From: Aristolochia californica
Lineage: Eukaryota > Streptophyta > Magnoliopsida > Piperales > Aristolochiaceae
Assembly (NCBI GenBank): GCA_029961685.1
Contig: JARWKL010000008.1
Location: 30,505,619-30,569,618, forward strand
Length of the DNA stretch: 64,000 nt
Direction of reading: 5' to 3'
This document shows, one piece after another, positions 40,980 to 52,007 of the stretch. The notes below the pieces were generated by a model, which was not told the DNA's origin, ran no database searches, and was given only the letters and a program-made list of their open reading frames with translations. A program made the translations under genes and the position numbers. Each line of letters starts with the position of its first letter. The stretch's first letter is position 1.

Positions 40980-42750
40980 AATTACTAGACAGAAGTCAGC
41001 CAAAAGTATGCAAGTACGGGCAAGGGTTCTAGACAAGGAACTTGTGGGGTTAGTGGACTCTGGAAGTACCCACAATTTCTTAAGCTAAACAGATGCTAAA
41101 CATCTTCAACTTGGGATCCAACCTCACCCAATTGCCATGGTTTAAGTTGCCAATGGTGAGAAAATCCCTAGCTATGGGGTCAACAAGGCGGTAAAGTTTT
41201 CAATTGGTAACACTCATTTTACCACTGAATTTTTTGTCATACTATTAGCTGGATTTGATATGGTAATTGGAATCAAATGGTTGCAAACCTTGGGCCCAAT
41301 TTTGTGGGATTTCTCTGTTATAACAATGAGTTTTGTGTCGGAAGGAAGCCAGTAATGCTAAAGGGCAGTCAAGCTGAAGTGGCACATCATATCCACCTAC
41401 TACACAAATAGGAACCATCGGACAACACGTTAGAAAAGTGACTGGAAGAGTTCATAGACTTGTTTCAGGAGCTTTCAGGGCTGCCTCCATTGAGGCACTG
41501 TGATCATAGAATTTGTTTAAAATCTGGATCAGATGTGGTGGTTATTAGACCATATAGGTATCCACGCCTCCAGAAAGATGAAATAGAATGGCAGAGCCAA
41601 GCCTTGCTGGAATAGGGCCTTATTTACAACAATTGTTCCCCATTCTCTTCACCAGTCCTTCTAGTTAAGAAACATGATGGCACATGGAGATTTTGTGTGG
41701 ACTACAAGGAGCTAAATGTAAAAATAGTCAAAAGACAAGTTTCCCATACCAGTAGTGGATAAGCTATTGGATGAATTGCATGGTTTTCAAATTTTTACCA
41801 AGTAAGATTTATGATCAGGTTATCATCAAGTTAGAATGCATCCTTCCAATATTCAGAAAATAGCATTCGTACTCACCAAGGACATTTTGAGTTCGTGGTG
41901 AAGCCACTCGGGTTATCCAATGCACCTTCCACATTTCAAGCTTTGATGAATGAGGTGTTCCATGGCTATCTCCAAAAGTTTGTGTTAGTCTTCTTTGGTG
42001 ATATTTTGATTTACAACATATCAAGGGACAAGCATTTGGAAGACTTTTCCAACTTCTCCGAGCACATCACCTCTACTTGAAATGCTCTAAATATTCATTT
42101 GGGGAACCCCAAGTTCTTGGCCACATAATCTCAGTAAAGGGTGTAACCGTGGACCTAGAAAAAATTACAGTGGTCACCAATTGGCCACAACCGCACAACA
42201 TTTCGGCCATAAGAGAATTTTTGGGGTTAGTGGGATATTATCGGAAGTTCATAAAAAATTTATGGAACGCTGGCCATTCCCTTGACCAGTCTTCTCAAAT
42301 GCAATGCCTTCAATTGGAGCGATGCGGCTAAAGACTCTTTCAATGCACTCAAATAGGCTTGAGCTTCCACCCCAGTCCTGCAATTTGCAAGACTTTGAGG
42401 CCTTATTTTTGGTTGAGTGTGACACTTCCGAGGGAGGTATTGGGGTGGTTCTACAACAAACTCAGCATCCCATTGCATAATTGGTTGCAAATTAGTGGCA
42501 CATCACCAGAAGTTACCCGTTCAACATTGGTGGCCATACTTGCGGGGACACACCTTCCTCATCCGCACTGATCATTACAGCTTCAAAATTTTTACTGGAG
42601 CAATGCATCTCTACTTCTCTATAGCGGCATTAGAATAGAAAATTAATGGGATTTGACTTTGTGATGAAACATAAGTCGGGCAAATAGAATAAGGTGGTTG
42701 TTGCCTTATCCCGACGTCTGGACGAACAACACCAATTATATGCGATTAGT
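40980..42750 (+). pseudogene. G2 protease, reverse transcriptase and RNase H (decayed)
   Basis: The protease loop LVDSGSTHNFLS (about 41049) keeps the DSG triad. RT follows with VVIRPYRYPRLQKDEIEWQ (41540), [13 protein letters not shown] (about 41690) and the active-site region VLVFFGDILIYN (about 41985), in which the first catalytic Asp of F-x-D-D has become Gly. RNase H and the tether follow in broken frames. Stops at several points confirm a dead copy. Confidence 0.85.
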
Positions 42751-42879
42751 CAGCGAAAGTCTCTCCTGTTAGACTCCATTAAAGAGGACCATTAGACTAC
42801 TCTAGCACTCCAAGAATTGTCTCATAAGATTACGGCAAGGACAATGGACTCCAAGTGGGATATCCAGGACAACATTATA

Positions 42880-43640
42880 ATGTATGAAAATTGTATCTAT
42901 TTACAACACTCCTTTTCCTTGATTGTAGTAATTTTATCCACTTATCATGATAGCACTCATGAGGGTGTTCAAAAGACGTTGCATCGGATTAGAGCAGATT
43001 TTTCTTGCATTGGATTAGGGCCAATTTTTTCTTGCAGATTACGTGACCTCGTGTCATGTATGCCAATGTGACAAGGCTGAACATTTATCACCAGTTGGCA
43101 TCCTTCAACCACTAATCCTTCCCACACAGGTTTGGGTTGATCTTACCATAGACTTCATTGATGGCCTCCCCAAAAGTTATGGAAAATCCATCCTATTTGT
43201 GGTGGTTGAAAAATTTTCAAAGTACTCTCACTTTATTCCATTGGCTCATCCTTATATGGCTTCCAGAGTAGCTCAAGTGTTTTTAGAAAATATTGTTTGT
43301 TTGCACGGCATTCCGAAGTCCATCATGAGTGATCATGATGCAGTCTTTACCTGCCATTTTTGGAGAGAGCTTTTCCAATTATGCGGTAACAAACTCAACT
43401 TTTCATCTTCTTTTCAACCTCAATCCAATGGCCACCCTGAGGTTGTTAACCGTACGGTGGAAATGTATTTACTGTGCTTTGTGGGTGACTGCCCTAAACG
43501 ATGGTTCGAATGGCTTCCATGGGCAGAATATTGCTACAATACATCTTTTCATACAACTTTGCAAGCTACCCTTTTCAAGGTTCTCTATGGCAGGGATCTT
43601 CTACGATTTTTTTCATATATTTGGCTCCACCAGAGTTGAA
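42880..43640 (+). pseudogene. G2 integrase core
   Basis: The HHCC domain is partly kept (STYHDSTHEGVQKTLHRIR near 42940; SCHVCQCDKAEH near 43046), with a small duplication around 42990-43030. The 198-codon open frame 43043-43639 holds Asp in DLTIDFIDGLP, Asp in MSDHDAVFT and Glu in GHPEVVNRT, the catalytic triad. After 43640 the frame shifts. Confidence 0.87.
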
Positions 43641-43719
43641 TCTCTTGACTAGGCATTGCTGGACCATGATCAAGTACTCCAAGATGCTACTCAACATCTC
43701 AAGAAAGCTTAGGCTCGGA

Positions 43720-44181
43720 TGAAGGAATACTATGACAGGGGCACAAAGATGTTACATACAACCCAGGTGATTATGTGTGGCTTCGCCTCCAACCCTACCA
43801 TCAACATTCCATTGCTGGCCCCCGCCACAAGCTATCACCCAAAATTTTTGGGCCCTTCTCAGTTATCCAGGGCATCGGCCGAGTGGCTTACCAGCTTCAG
43901 CTTCCACCACACTCTCAACTTCATAATGTCTTTCATGTGTCACTCCTCAAACCATTCAAGGGTACAAATCCACCTCCGTTCTTACCTCCAGTGATAGAGG
44001 GGCATGTTATCCTCTCTCCAGCCACAATTTTGCAAGTTTGACAAATTCATAATAGGTGGGAGGTTCTCATCCAGTGGCTAACACATATGAAGCATCTGCA
44101 ACATGGGAAGATCTGGAGACATTCCGCCAAGCCTACCCTACCTTTGAGCATGAGGACAAGTTCTTTCTCCAAGGGGAGTGA
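43720..44181 (+). pseudogene. G2 integrase C-terminus, chromodomain tail and polypurine tract
   Basis: Contains HKLSPKIFGPFSVIQGIGRV and VFHVSLLKPFKGT, then a chromodomain end with RWEVLIQWL and, in another frame, EDLETFRQAYPTFEHEDKFF. The final bases form the polypurine tract. This coding tail is what E1-E3 retain. Confidence 0.8.
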
Positions 44182-44637
44182 TGTTATGGACTCAATAGCA
44201 GACTGAGTCATTCAGAGGCGCCGCGGCTGAGCCATTTTGTTATTCAGTTAATTGCTTTTCTTTCAATTTGTTTTTACTTCATTTTTATTTCAATTGAAGA
44301 ATTAGTATGTTGTAGGGGCATTATTGTAATTATTTTTCTTGAACTCTTGTTGGCACAAACCCTACTTAAGGGGGAAAGAGGAATGGGAAAAGACAAGTCT
44401 GATTTTAGCCTAAATTGGGATTTGGAGTTCTCCTCAATGAGCTCTAGGGTTGGAGTTCTCCTCAACTAACCCAAAGGTCTAGATTCCCTTACGAATCTGA
44501 TTTTCTTCTCTTTTCTTCTTTCTCTTTTCCATTTTCCAAAACCAATAGTGACCTTAGCAGTGCAAAACTCATCCCCAAAACTCTGGATTACCCTTTCCAG
44601 TGCCATGTTACAAGATCCATGACCCAGGACCATAACA
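44182..44637 (+). repeat. G2 3' LTR
   Basis: 456 bp, TGTTATGGACTC to GACCATAACA. Partner of 39429-39867. Confidence 0.92.
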
Positions 44638-44639
44638 GT

Positions 44640-45480
44640 TTCTCAAATTACTTAAGTTGAGATCAATCGGTTAAGAGATTCCTTATAATTAGAGATCTCT
44701 TAGGACATTTGGCTAAACCAGCTCCACCCATAGATGAAGTTGATAATTTCTATATTAAATGGCTCAAGAAGGACACAATTGTCATTAGTTGGTGATAATT
44801 TCTATATTAAATGGCTCAAGAAGGACACAATTGTCATTAGTTGGCTAATTGACAAGAAGGAGGAAACTATATGATGTGTTTAATAACATGTTTATTACTA
44901 AATAAGGATAAAACTTGCATGATTTCTTGGCTAGGTTTAGAGGGCTGATTAATGAGTGGGAAATTTTCTCAAACCTAGTCCATTGATATATCGGTTCAAG
45001 AAAAGCAATGGGAGGCCTTAGCAGTTGCTATTTATTTGTCAAATATCAAGTTATTTCTTGAAGTGGAAAAATCTCAACTCCTTAGCTCCTCCACATTTTC
45101 ATCTTTTGATGACATAAGTGAAATATTACTTCAGATACGAGATCCTTCCTCCACCTCTCAAACTAATGTATCATCTGCTATGTAGTCAGGAAATAGGGGT
45201 AAATCTTCTACCACCCGAGGGCACGGTAGAAATTATAGAGGAGGCCGAGCAAGAGGTGGCAGAAGTGGCTCAGGTCCTTCAAGGTTAGACAAATGTGTCT
45301 GCACTCACTATGGTGGAGTAACCATCTGGTCGATACCTATTGGAAACTTCATGGCAAACCGAGTTGGGTCATTGCCAACCAAGCCTCGGTTCAAAATGAG
45401 AATAATGCTACCCAATCTAAGTCACAAAGAGAAAAGAAGAGTATCACCGATGATGATTATGATATCTTATAAAGGATAAA
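44640..45480 (+). pseudogene. C4 Gag (decayed)
   Basis: Broken frames with LGHLAKPAPPIDEVDNFYIK and a downstream Arg/Gly-rich nucleocapsid part (GRNYRGGRARGGRSGS), followed by a degraded zinc knuckle near 45295. The segment GATAATTTCTATATTAAATG occurs twice (44739 and 44793), a ~54-bp tandem duplication. Confidence 0.75.
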
Positions 45481-45569
45481 AACTTTGATGGTATCCCCTC
45501 CATCTTTTTTTGCATCTTCAACTACTACGACTACTGCCACTACTTTGGGTATAATTTCTCCAACTTCAT

Positions 45570-46978
45570 CCTCTTTATCTTTTGGATCATCGACTCAGGG
45601 GCCTCCGAGCATCTTATAGGTAATAAGAGTCTATTAAATTTCCTATAGCCATGTCTACCAAATAAGTTTTTTTACCATGGTTAATGGATCCATAACCAAA
45701 GTTCTTGGGAAGGGATCCTCTCTATTACACCATCCCTTTCGCTTACTTATGTCCTATTTGTCCCTCAATTTCCCTTAAATGTTTTTATTTGTTAGCCAGT
45801 AAACAAAATGTTTTAATTTCTCCATAACCTTCTCACCTTCTTCATGTGTTTTCCAGGATCTCACAACTAAGCACATGATTATGGCAGCCATGAACAAAGG
45901 AGCATTTATTAATTAAACTCTCTTCCACTCACTGTGATTGCCACTTCTTGGACAAAGGCAAGGTTGCGACACAACCGGTTTGGTCATCCATCAGTAGCAT
46001 CGCTTTAGAACTTATTTTCATCTTTAAAAACTGTATCAAATTTCAATTGTTAAGTCTATCAATTGAGCAAACACCAGAGGAGAACATATTCTCCTCGAAA
46101 TAAACTTAAAGGTGTTGCTCCCTTTCATTAATTAATTTAGATGTATGGGGACCCTTAAATGTCTCGAAGATATCTCAAGTTAAATATTTTGTCACTTTTG
46201 TTGATGACTTCACTAGAGTAACATGGCTATTTTTTTTTAAAGAACAATCTGAATTTTTTTCCATATTTAACTCTTTTCATGCTATGGTGTCCACACAATT
46301 TGGAAAAAAAATACAATTTTTTGATTGAATAATGCCAAAAGGTGAATTTCAATCCTTTTTGTCATGATAGTGGTATTATTCATCAAACTTTGTGCCTAAG
46401 CCCCTCAACAAAATGGTGTAACTGAAAGAAAAAACTGCAACTTCTTGAGGTAGCCCATGGCTTACTCTACTCTATGAAGGTGCTATACTATTACTAGCCA
46501 CATGCCAATCTTACAACCTACTTCTTTATTAATAGGCTACCTTCTTTAGTTCTTAGCCATAAATCCCTATACTCATTATTTTTTTTCAGATGAAGACCCA
46601 TACTCACTTTGTTTGAAGGTCTTTGGTTGCACATGCTTTGTTCATATCACATCCTCTCCAAAGAGTTAGCTTGAGCCTAAGTCTCTAAAGTGTATCTTTT
46701 CGGGCTACTCTCGTACCCAAAAAGGTTATGTCTATTATAATCCTTATCTTTAGAAGTTAATTGTGTCTAATAAGTTCACCTTTTTTTACAACACATCTTT
46801 TTATATCTCAAAAGATGCACCTCCGGGTCTTTCATCAGTACAAGAAACTTTGAAGCCCGTTGTGCCACTTGATGTGGATCTACTTCAGTGCCCTGAAGAC
46901 TCAGCCAACACCACACTTGTGAAGTTTATAGATCCGTCTGAGGTAAGTCAGTCTTCTCCTATTGTATTTGGCCCATAG
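45570..46978 (+). pseudogene. C4 protease and integrase (decayed)
   Basis: Protease motif WIIDSGASEHLIGN at about 45582. The GAG-pre-integrase signature RHNRFGHPSVASL is at about 45967. The integrase core has DVWGP (near 46142) and FVTFVDDFTRVTWLFF (46190 onward), then NGVTERKN near 46423 and FGCTCFVH near 46624. Frames are broken many times. The last open piece (46763-46978) is the integrase-RT linker. Confidence 0.82.
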
Positions 46979-47019
46979 CTCTGCAGAAGGAGCCTCATAC
47001 TTGCAGTAGGCCCTCCACT

Positions 47020-47323
47020 ATTAAGTTGTGGAGCTTAATCAATGCCTTACACTAAGTCGGTACGTGGACCACTAATCTTTCCCTCTTGTATTGTGGTGTG
47101 GCCCGAGAGAGGTTAGATAAAAACACCTATGAGTGTGTGCAATTTCTCTTGTAAACAATTTCATCTTGATAGTGAATTACTATAGTGGCAAAAGACAAGA
47201 CATAGTCTCACCTTGAGGCGAACCTATGTAAATCTTGTTGTATTTTTTTGCTTACTTATTTTTCTTCTTTGATTATTATTGTTGCTCTCGATAGTTTGGA
47301 ATTAGGGCGTCTAATTTCTAACA
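47020..47323 (+). mobile_element. Solo LTR of the C1/C3 copia family
   Basis: 304 bp, TATTAAGTTGTGG to CTAATTTCTAACA, with a perfect 5-bp duplication TCCAC (47015-47019 and 47324-47328). It matches the complement of 24286-24702. A solo LTR is left when the two LTRs of an element recombine. Confidence 0.9.
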
Positions 47324-47423
47324 TCCACTTCTCATCCTATATCAAACTTTGTTTCTCACCATCAATTGTTTTCTTCATGCTATTACTTTCTTGCATCTAT
47401 TTCTTCAACTTTGTTCCGCAGTC

Positions 47424-47592
47424 CTATCAGGAGGCTTTGAGACATCTAGGATGGAAGGTAGCCATGGAAGAAGAAATGCATGCCTTGTATGAAAATCAAA
47501 CTTGGGTCTTTGTTCCCCTTCCTCTTGGAAAGAAACTAGTGGGCTATAAATGGGTTTTTACTATCAAACACATTCCAGATGGTTATGTTGCT
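47424..47592 (+). pseudogene. C4 reverse transcriptase, N-terminal part
   Basis: Encodes SYQEALRHLGWKVAMEEEMH and GKKLVGYKWVFTIKHIPDG, the start of the copia RT domain. It is cut at 47597 by N2 and resumes at 50251. Confidence 0.87.
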
Positions 47593-47597
47593 TGTTC

Positions 47598-48007
47598 TGT
47601 TGGAAGATGGGCCCAAGTCCACATGAACAAGGAAGGCCCACATATCCATGTTTGTTGGAAGATTGGCCCAAGCCCATAAGATATTGACTCACCATGATCA
47701 CTTGAGATGGCATAAGAAGTCTTACACAATAAGAAGTCTTACAGACCCAAAATTATAATGGAACCAGATCTCATAGAAAAGTTTCAGTTTAAAGGTTTTT
47801 TAGTCATGTCAGTCTTCTATTTATATTGAGTTATTTCATTATGCTAGGGCTTATCTTTATCTTTAAGTGTTAGAGTTTGGGTGTAATTGGGACAAAAGTA
47901 GTTTAATTGTAATTGGACTCTATTACCTTCCTCTATCATAAATAGAGTTTCATGTACTTTGATTATAATAAGTCAATGAAGTATTTCTCTTTTCCATAAA
48001 TTCAACA
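47598..48007 (+). repeat. N2 5' LTR
   Basis: 410 bp; internal promoter-like TATCATAAATAGAG near 47934. Confidence 0.86.
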
Positions 48008-49891
48008 TGGTATTGACTCAATCAACCCACAAAGATAATGATATCCTTTTCTGATCTATTATCTTTAGTTTTTTAAGTTCGTATTTATCTTTTTTTTTTC
48101 TCTTTTCAATCCCTATACCATTTGTTTGCTTTGAATTTTTACCTTTATACTGAGCTTTTAATATTGCATATTATATATTGAAGATATTCAAGTCTAATTT
48201 CCAAGTAAAAGTTATTTTTTCAAATTAGATTTATCTAAAAATAGAAATCGATATTTGAAGCAGCAAAGGTCAGATTACAAAAGTGATTCGAGCAGCGGCA
48301 GAAAGCTTCAACTTCTGAGCTATTTAATGCTATCAAGAATGAAACTTTATATGGAGAATTACATATCAAAAGAAATATCTCTAATTCTATTTTCTTAACT
48401 ATTAAACCAATTCTTTATCTAAGTTTTTCATACGGAGATATTGATCTTGGAAGATTCAATGGTCATGTTGGAAAAAGGGGAAAGAGTACTTAGTTCAGCC
48501 AAATTACAAAGACCCAAATCTATCAGATTATATATATCAATATAAGTATATTTTATGAAGATAAATTATACTTGGATGAAATTTATTTAAGTCTAGTTTC
48601 ATAAGGAGAAATTTTCATGCCAATTTGATCTATATTTAAAGATATATTCTCATTGGAAGAATCGAAGGTCATACTGATATCCTGTTGCATTGAAAAATCC
48701 GAGTTTAAGCCGAATGTTTTGCATCAATTTTTGAGTTGCTATTATTGATCAACTATATCACTGCCATACTACATCTATGTTATTTGGTTCAAGCTGGGAT
48801 CAGTGTCATTACCTCCAAGCTTGAGGGGGAGAAGTAGAAGTACAAGAAAGAGGTATTTTATTCCATATGTTGTGGTAAGTATTATGTGATCAAAATATTC
48901 AAGAAAGGGAGAGCACAAAAAAACATTGAAGACCAAGAATCCTAACTTGCAATAATAATTGAATTAGTTATTGGTGATATCTTAATTGTCTCGACTCGAT
49001 TCTTTTTCTCCAGGTGGATTATTATTTTGAAGTATTGACAACATATATTCGGTGCAACTACTCGCATTGGATTATTTCATGGGTCATTTTACAATGATTT
49101 TTATTATTTTGGTTTGTGTTATATGGGCCCAGCCTATTTCAGCTGCAACTATTGTGTCTCTTTGGATGAGATGTTATTATTGAAGAAGTGATGGCCTCAG
49201 CATCCTATCTTCCTCTTTACCCATTACCCATTGGTTATTTGACAACCTTTCTCCTACCAGTTGTTATTTGACTCTCACATACCTCTTTGGGCCAATCTCC
49301 CGCGTGTTGCTTCGGTTGGGAGTTAAGTCCATCATGTTTGGGTGTTTTAAGACCATTGAAACTTTATATATATATATATACCCGTGGGTCTTTTATTGTT
49401 GTCTCGTGAATGACAAACATTACCCACTTATGACATCTTTTATTGCAATCTTGTGAATGACTGTCATTTATCATGTATCACATCTTTTATAGACGTCTTG
49501 TGAATGACAAGCATTTATCATCCATTTCTACCTATGAGAGTCGGTTCCCGGGTTGGGACACTATGGTGGAGGAGCTTATTACTACATATTTGTTACCCCC
49601 CTTTATTGGCATTTATTAATCCTACCACTTGAGATTCGTTGTCCTGTGGAGGGACACGGTGATGCAGGAGTTTTGTTACACTTCTGAGTATTGCGTAAAG
49701 ACAATGTCATACGGTTTGGAGTGATTTTAATCTCACTTATCTTATGTCAGCTCAACTTCATGGAAGAGACCACTAGCATGAGGGGGAGCATTGGAAGATA
49801 TGGAGGACTGCAATTTTACAAGACGATCTTATACATCATTTGCTGCAAGCTGGGAGTTCATGATGTTCTGTCACCCCCAGCTTGAGGGAAG
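48008..49891 (+). other. N2 interior; no gene
   Basis: AT-rich. Contains a (TA)n microsatellite near 49365-49380 and three near-copies of TCTTGTGAATGACA (49405-49510). No protein homology seen. Confidence 0.65.
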
Positions 49892-50250
49892 ATTTGGAAG
49901 ATGGGCCAAAGCCCATAAGATATGGACCCACCATGAACACACAAGCTGGTGAGACCCACCATGATCATGTGAGGTGGCATAAGAAGTCTTACAGACCCAG
50001 AATTATTATGGAAGTAGGTCTCACAAAAGAGTTTCAATTTAAAGGTTTTTTAGTCATGTTAGTCTTTTTTTATATTGTGTTATTTAATTATGCTAGGACT
50101 TATCTTTTAAGTGTTAGAGTTTGGGTATAATTGGGACAAATGTAGTTTAATTGTAATTGGACTCTACTTCCTTCCTCTATTATAAATAGAGGTTCATGTA
50201 CTTTGATTATAATAAGTCAATAAAGTATTTCTCTTTCCATAAATTCAACA
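49892..50250 (+). repeat. N2 3' LTR
   Basis: 359 bp, partner of 47598-48007; preceded by CAGCTTGAGGGAAGA, a decayed polypurine tract. Confidence 0.84.
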
Positions 50251-51595
50251 CGCCTCAAAGACCGACTCATTTCCAAGACATACGCTCAATGTTATGGAGT
50301 GGATTATGGGAAAAAAATTTCTCTAGTTTCTAAATTAAGCTCGATACACATCTTATAATCTCTGGCTACTAATTCCACTTGGGCAATATTTCTGTTGGAA
50401 GTCACAAAAAAACAAATTTGAATGGGGACATAAAAGAAGAGATGTATATCCCCCAACCACTTGGTTTTGTGGTTGAGGGAGAGTCGGTATGCAAATTGAG
50501 AAAGTCTTTCAGTGGCCTTAAATAGTCTTCTCAGGCTTGGTTTGCAAAATTTTAGCTAAGCAATGTTATGGTATGGATTCAACCGGTGCTCAATAGATCA
50601 TTTTGCCTTTATCAAAAATACCTCAAATGGAAAAGTATTACTAGTAGTTTATGTGGATGATATCGTCTTAACTGGTAGTGAGGACAACATCAAAGATGTC
50701 AAAGAAAGTATTTACCAAAAATTTTAAACAAAGGATCTTGGACTTCTAAAATATTTTCTAGGAATTGAGGTATATCAATCAAAGCATGGGATCATATTAT
50801 CTTAGAGAAAGTATACCTTGGACCTACTCGAGGACACATGGATGGGGAGTCGACCTATTGACACTCCAATGGATGCTAATGAAAACCTATGTGCAAGCTC
50901 TGGCGAAGATGTTGATATAGGTAAATATTAGAGGCATGTGGGAAAGTTTATTTACCTCACAGTGACCAGACCAGATATATCATATGTAGTAAGTGTGGTG
51001 AGTCAATATACGGACCAACCACAACTTACCCATTGTCAAGCCTTGGAGAGGATACAAAGATATTTCAAAGGAGCTCCAAAAAAAAGAGCTTCTCTATAAG
51101 AATCATGGCCATTTCAACATAGAAGGTTTCTCATATGTAGATTGACTGGATCACCTAATGACAAGAAGTCCACTTCAGGGTATTGTACCTTAGTTGGAGG
51201 TAACCTGGTTACATAGAGAAGCAAAAAGTAAAATATTGTTGCAAGCTCAAGTGCAGAAGCAGAGTAAATAAGTTAGGCCCAAATAGAGCTTCTATGGATC
51301 AGATTTCTTCTAACTAAATCGGGATTCTATAAAGGAGCTTCTATGGAATTATATTGCGACAACTAGGTAGTCATTCATATCACTTCAAATCCTATTTTCC
51401 AGGAGAGGATAAACCACATTGAGGTAGACTGCCACTTTATTCGGGAAACATTTCAGGCTGGAATCTTATATCTCAGACATGTTCCATCACAAGGGCAGGT
51501 GGCAAACATTCTTACGAAATCAGTCACACTCAAGATCTTAACCACTATATGTGGCAAATTGGATATCAATGATGTTTTCTCTCCACCAGCTTGAG
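50251..51595 (+). pseudogene. C4 reverse transcriptase (C-terminal part) and RNase H
   Basis: Continues RT with RLKDRLISKTYAQCYGVDYG and the catalytic motif LLVVYVDDIVLTGSED (YVDD at 50650-50661), then DLGLLKYFLGIEVYQS. RNase H follows with SGYCTLVGGNLVT, IVASSSAEAE, the tail DCHFIRETFQAGILYLRHVP and VANILTKSV. Several stops are present. The polypurine tract begins just after (51585). Confidence 0.87.
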
Positions 51596-51601
51596 GGGGA
51601 G

Positions 51602-52007
51602 TTTTGGAAGACATCTCAAAGTGGCTACGGTAAATACCTTCCCACATCAAGGAGGTGGCACAATGTGTAATTTAATGATTAAGGGGCATAAGGTTGTAAC
51701 TAATGAAGATGATATATGCAACTTATATCTTTTCATTTTGAGAGATTGTATCCCTAAGGCCATTGTAGTCATTGTAAACTTCTTTCATAAACTATAAATA
51801 GAGGCTCAAGGCAAGGGTTAGATCATTAAGTCTCCCTTCTTCTCTCTCAAATTCGTCCATAGACTTTTCTCTCAAAGTCTCTCTCTCTTCCCCCCCACCC
51901 CCCCAACCTCGTCCCTCTTTGTTCTCTCTTCATTCTTCCTCTCCTTTTCTTCTCCTCTCTCTTACCCTCTTGGTCGAGGACCTTATCATGGGATCCGAAA
52001 TCCAACA
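51602..52007 (+). repeat. C4 3' LTR (probable limits)
   Basis: Begins TTTTGGAAGACATC right after the purine tract; a TATA-like ACTATAAATAGAGG is at about 51791. I place the end at CCGAAATCCAACA (52007) by similarity to other LTR ends; no second copy is present to confirm. Confidence 0.6.

Larger units (their letters stand above)
39429..44637 (+). mobile_element. Ty3/gypsy chromodomain LTR retrotransposon G2
   Basis: Complete plan on the plus strand: 5' LTR (39429-39867), primer site (TTGTTATTAGAGCAGG, from about 39870), gag, protease, RT, RNase H, integrase with chromodomain, polypurine tract (CTCCAAGGGGAGTGA) and 3' LTR (44182-44637). Protein segments match G1 closely, so both belong to one lineage. 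Many stops and frameshifts make it inactive. Flanking pentamers (TGTTC, GTTTC) match poorly and the flanks belong to different elements, so the insertion site has been rearranged. Confidence 0.92.
47598..50250 (+). mobile_element. Non-autonomous LTR element N2, nested in C4
   Basis: LTRs 47598-48007 and 49892-50250, both ending CATAAATTCAACA. The primer site after the first is decayed (TGGTATTGACTC). The interior lacks coding sequence but its 3' part (48770-49890) matches chain interiors and N1. The RT of C4 reads on across the insertion, so N2 entered C4. The flanking pentamers TGTTC and CGCCT do not match, so the duplication is lost. Confidence 0.87.
44638..52007 (+). mobile_element. Ty1/copia LTR retrotransposon C4 (no 5' LTR), host of two insertions
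   Basis: Plus-strand gag, protease, integrase, RT and RNase H in copia order, then a polypurine tract, CAGCTTGAGGGGGAG, and a 3' LTR from 51602. The 5' LTR and gag start are missing at the G2 boundary. A solo LTR (47020-47323) and N2 (47598-50250) split the integrase/RT region. Its polypurine tract and LTR start resemble those of N1, N2 and the chain, making C4 a candidate mobiliser of that family. Confidence 0.87.

Noticed and set aside
49363..49380. TA repeat as a regulatory site
   Set aside because: Short microsatellite inside N2 with no supporting context.
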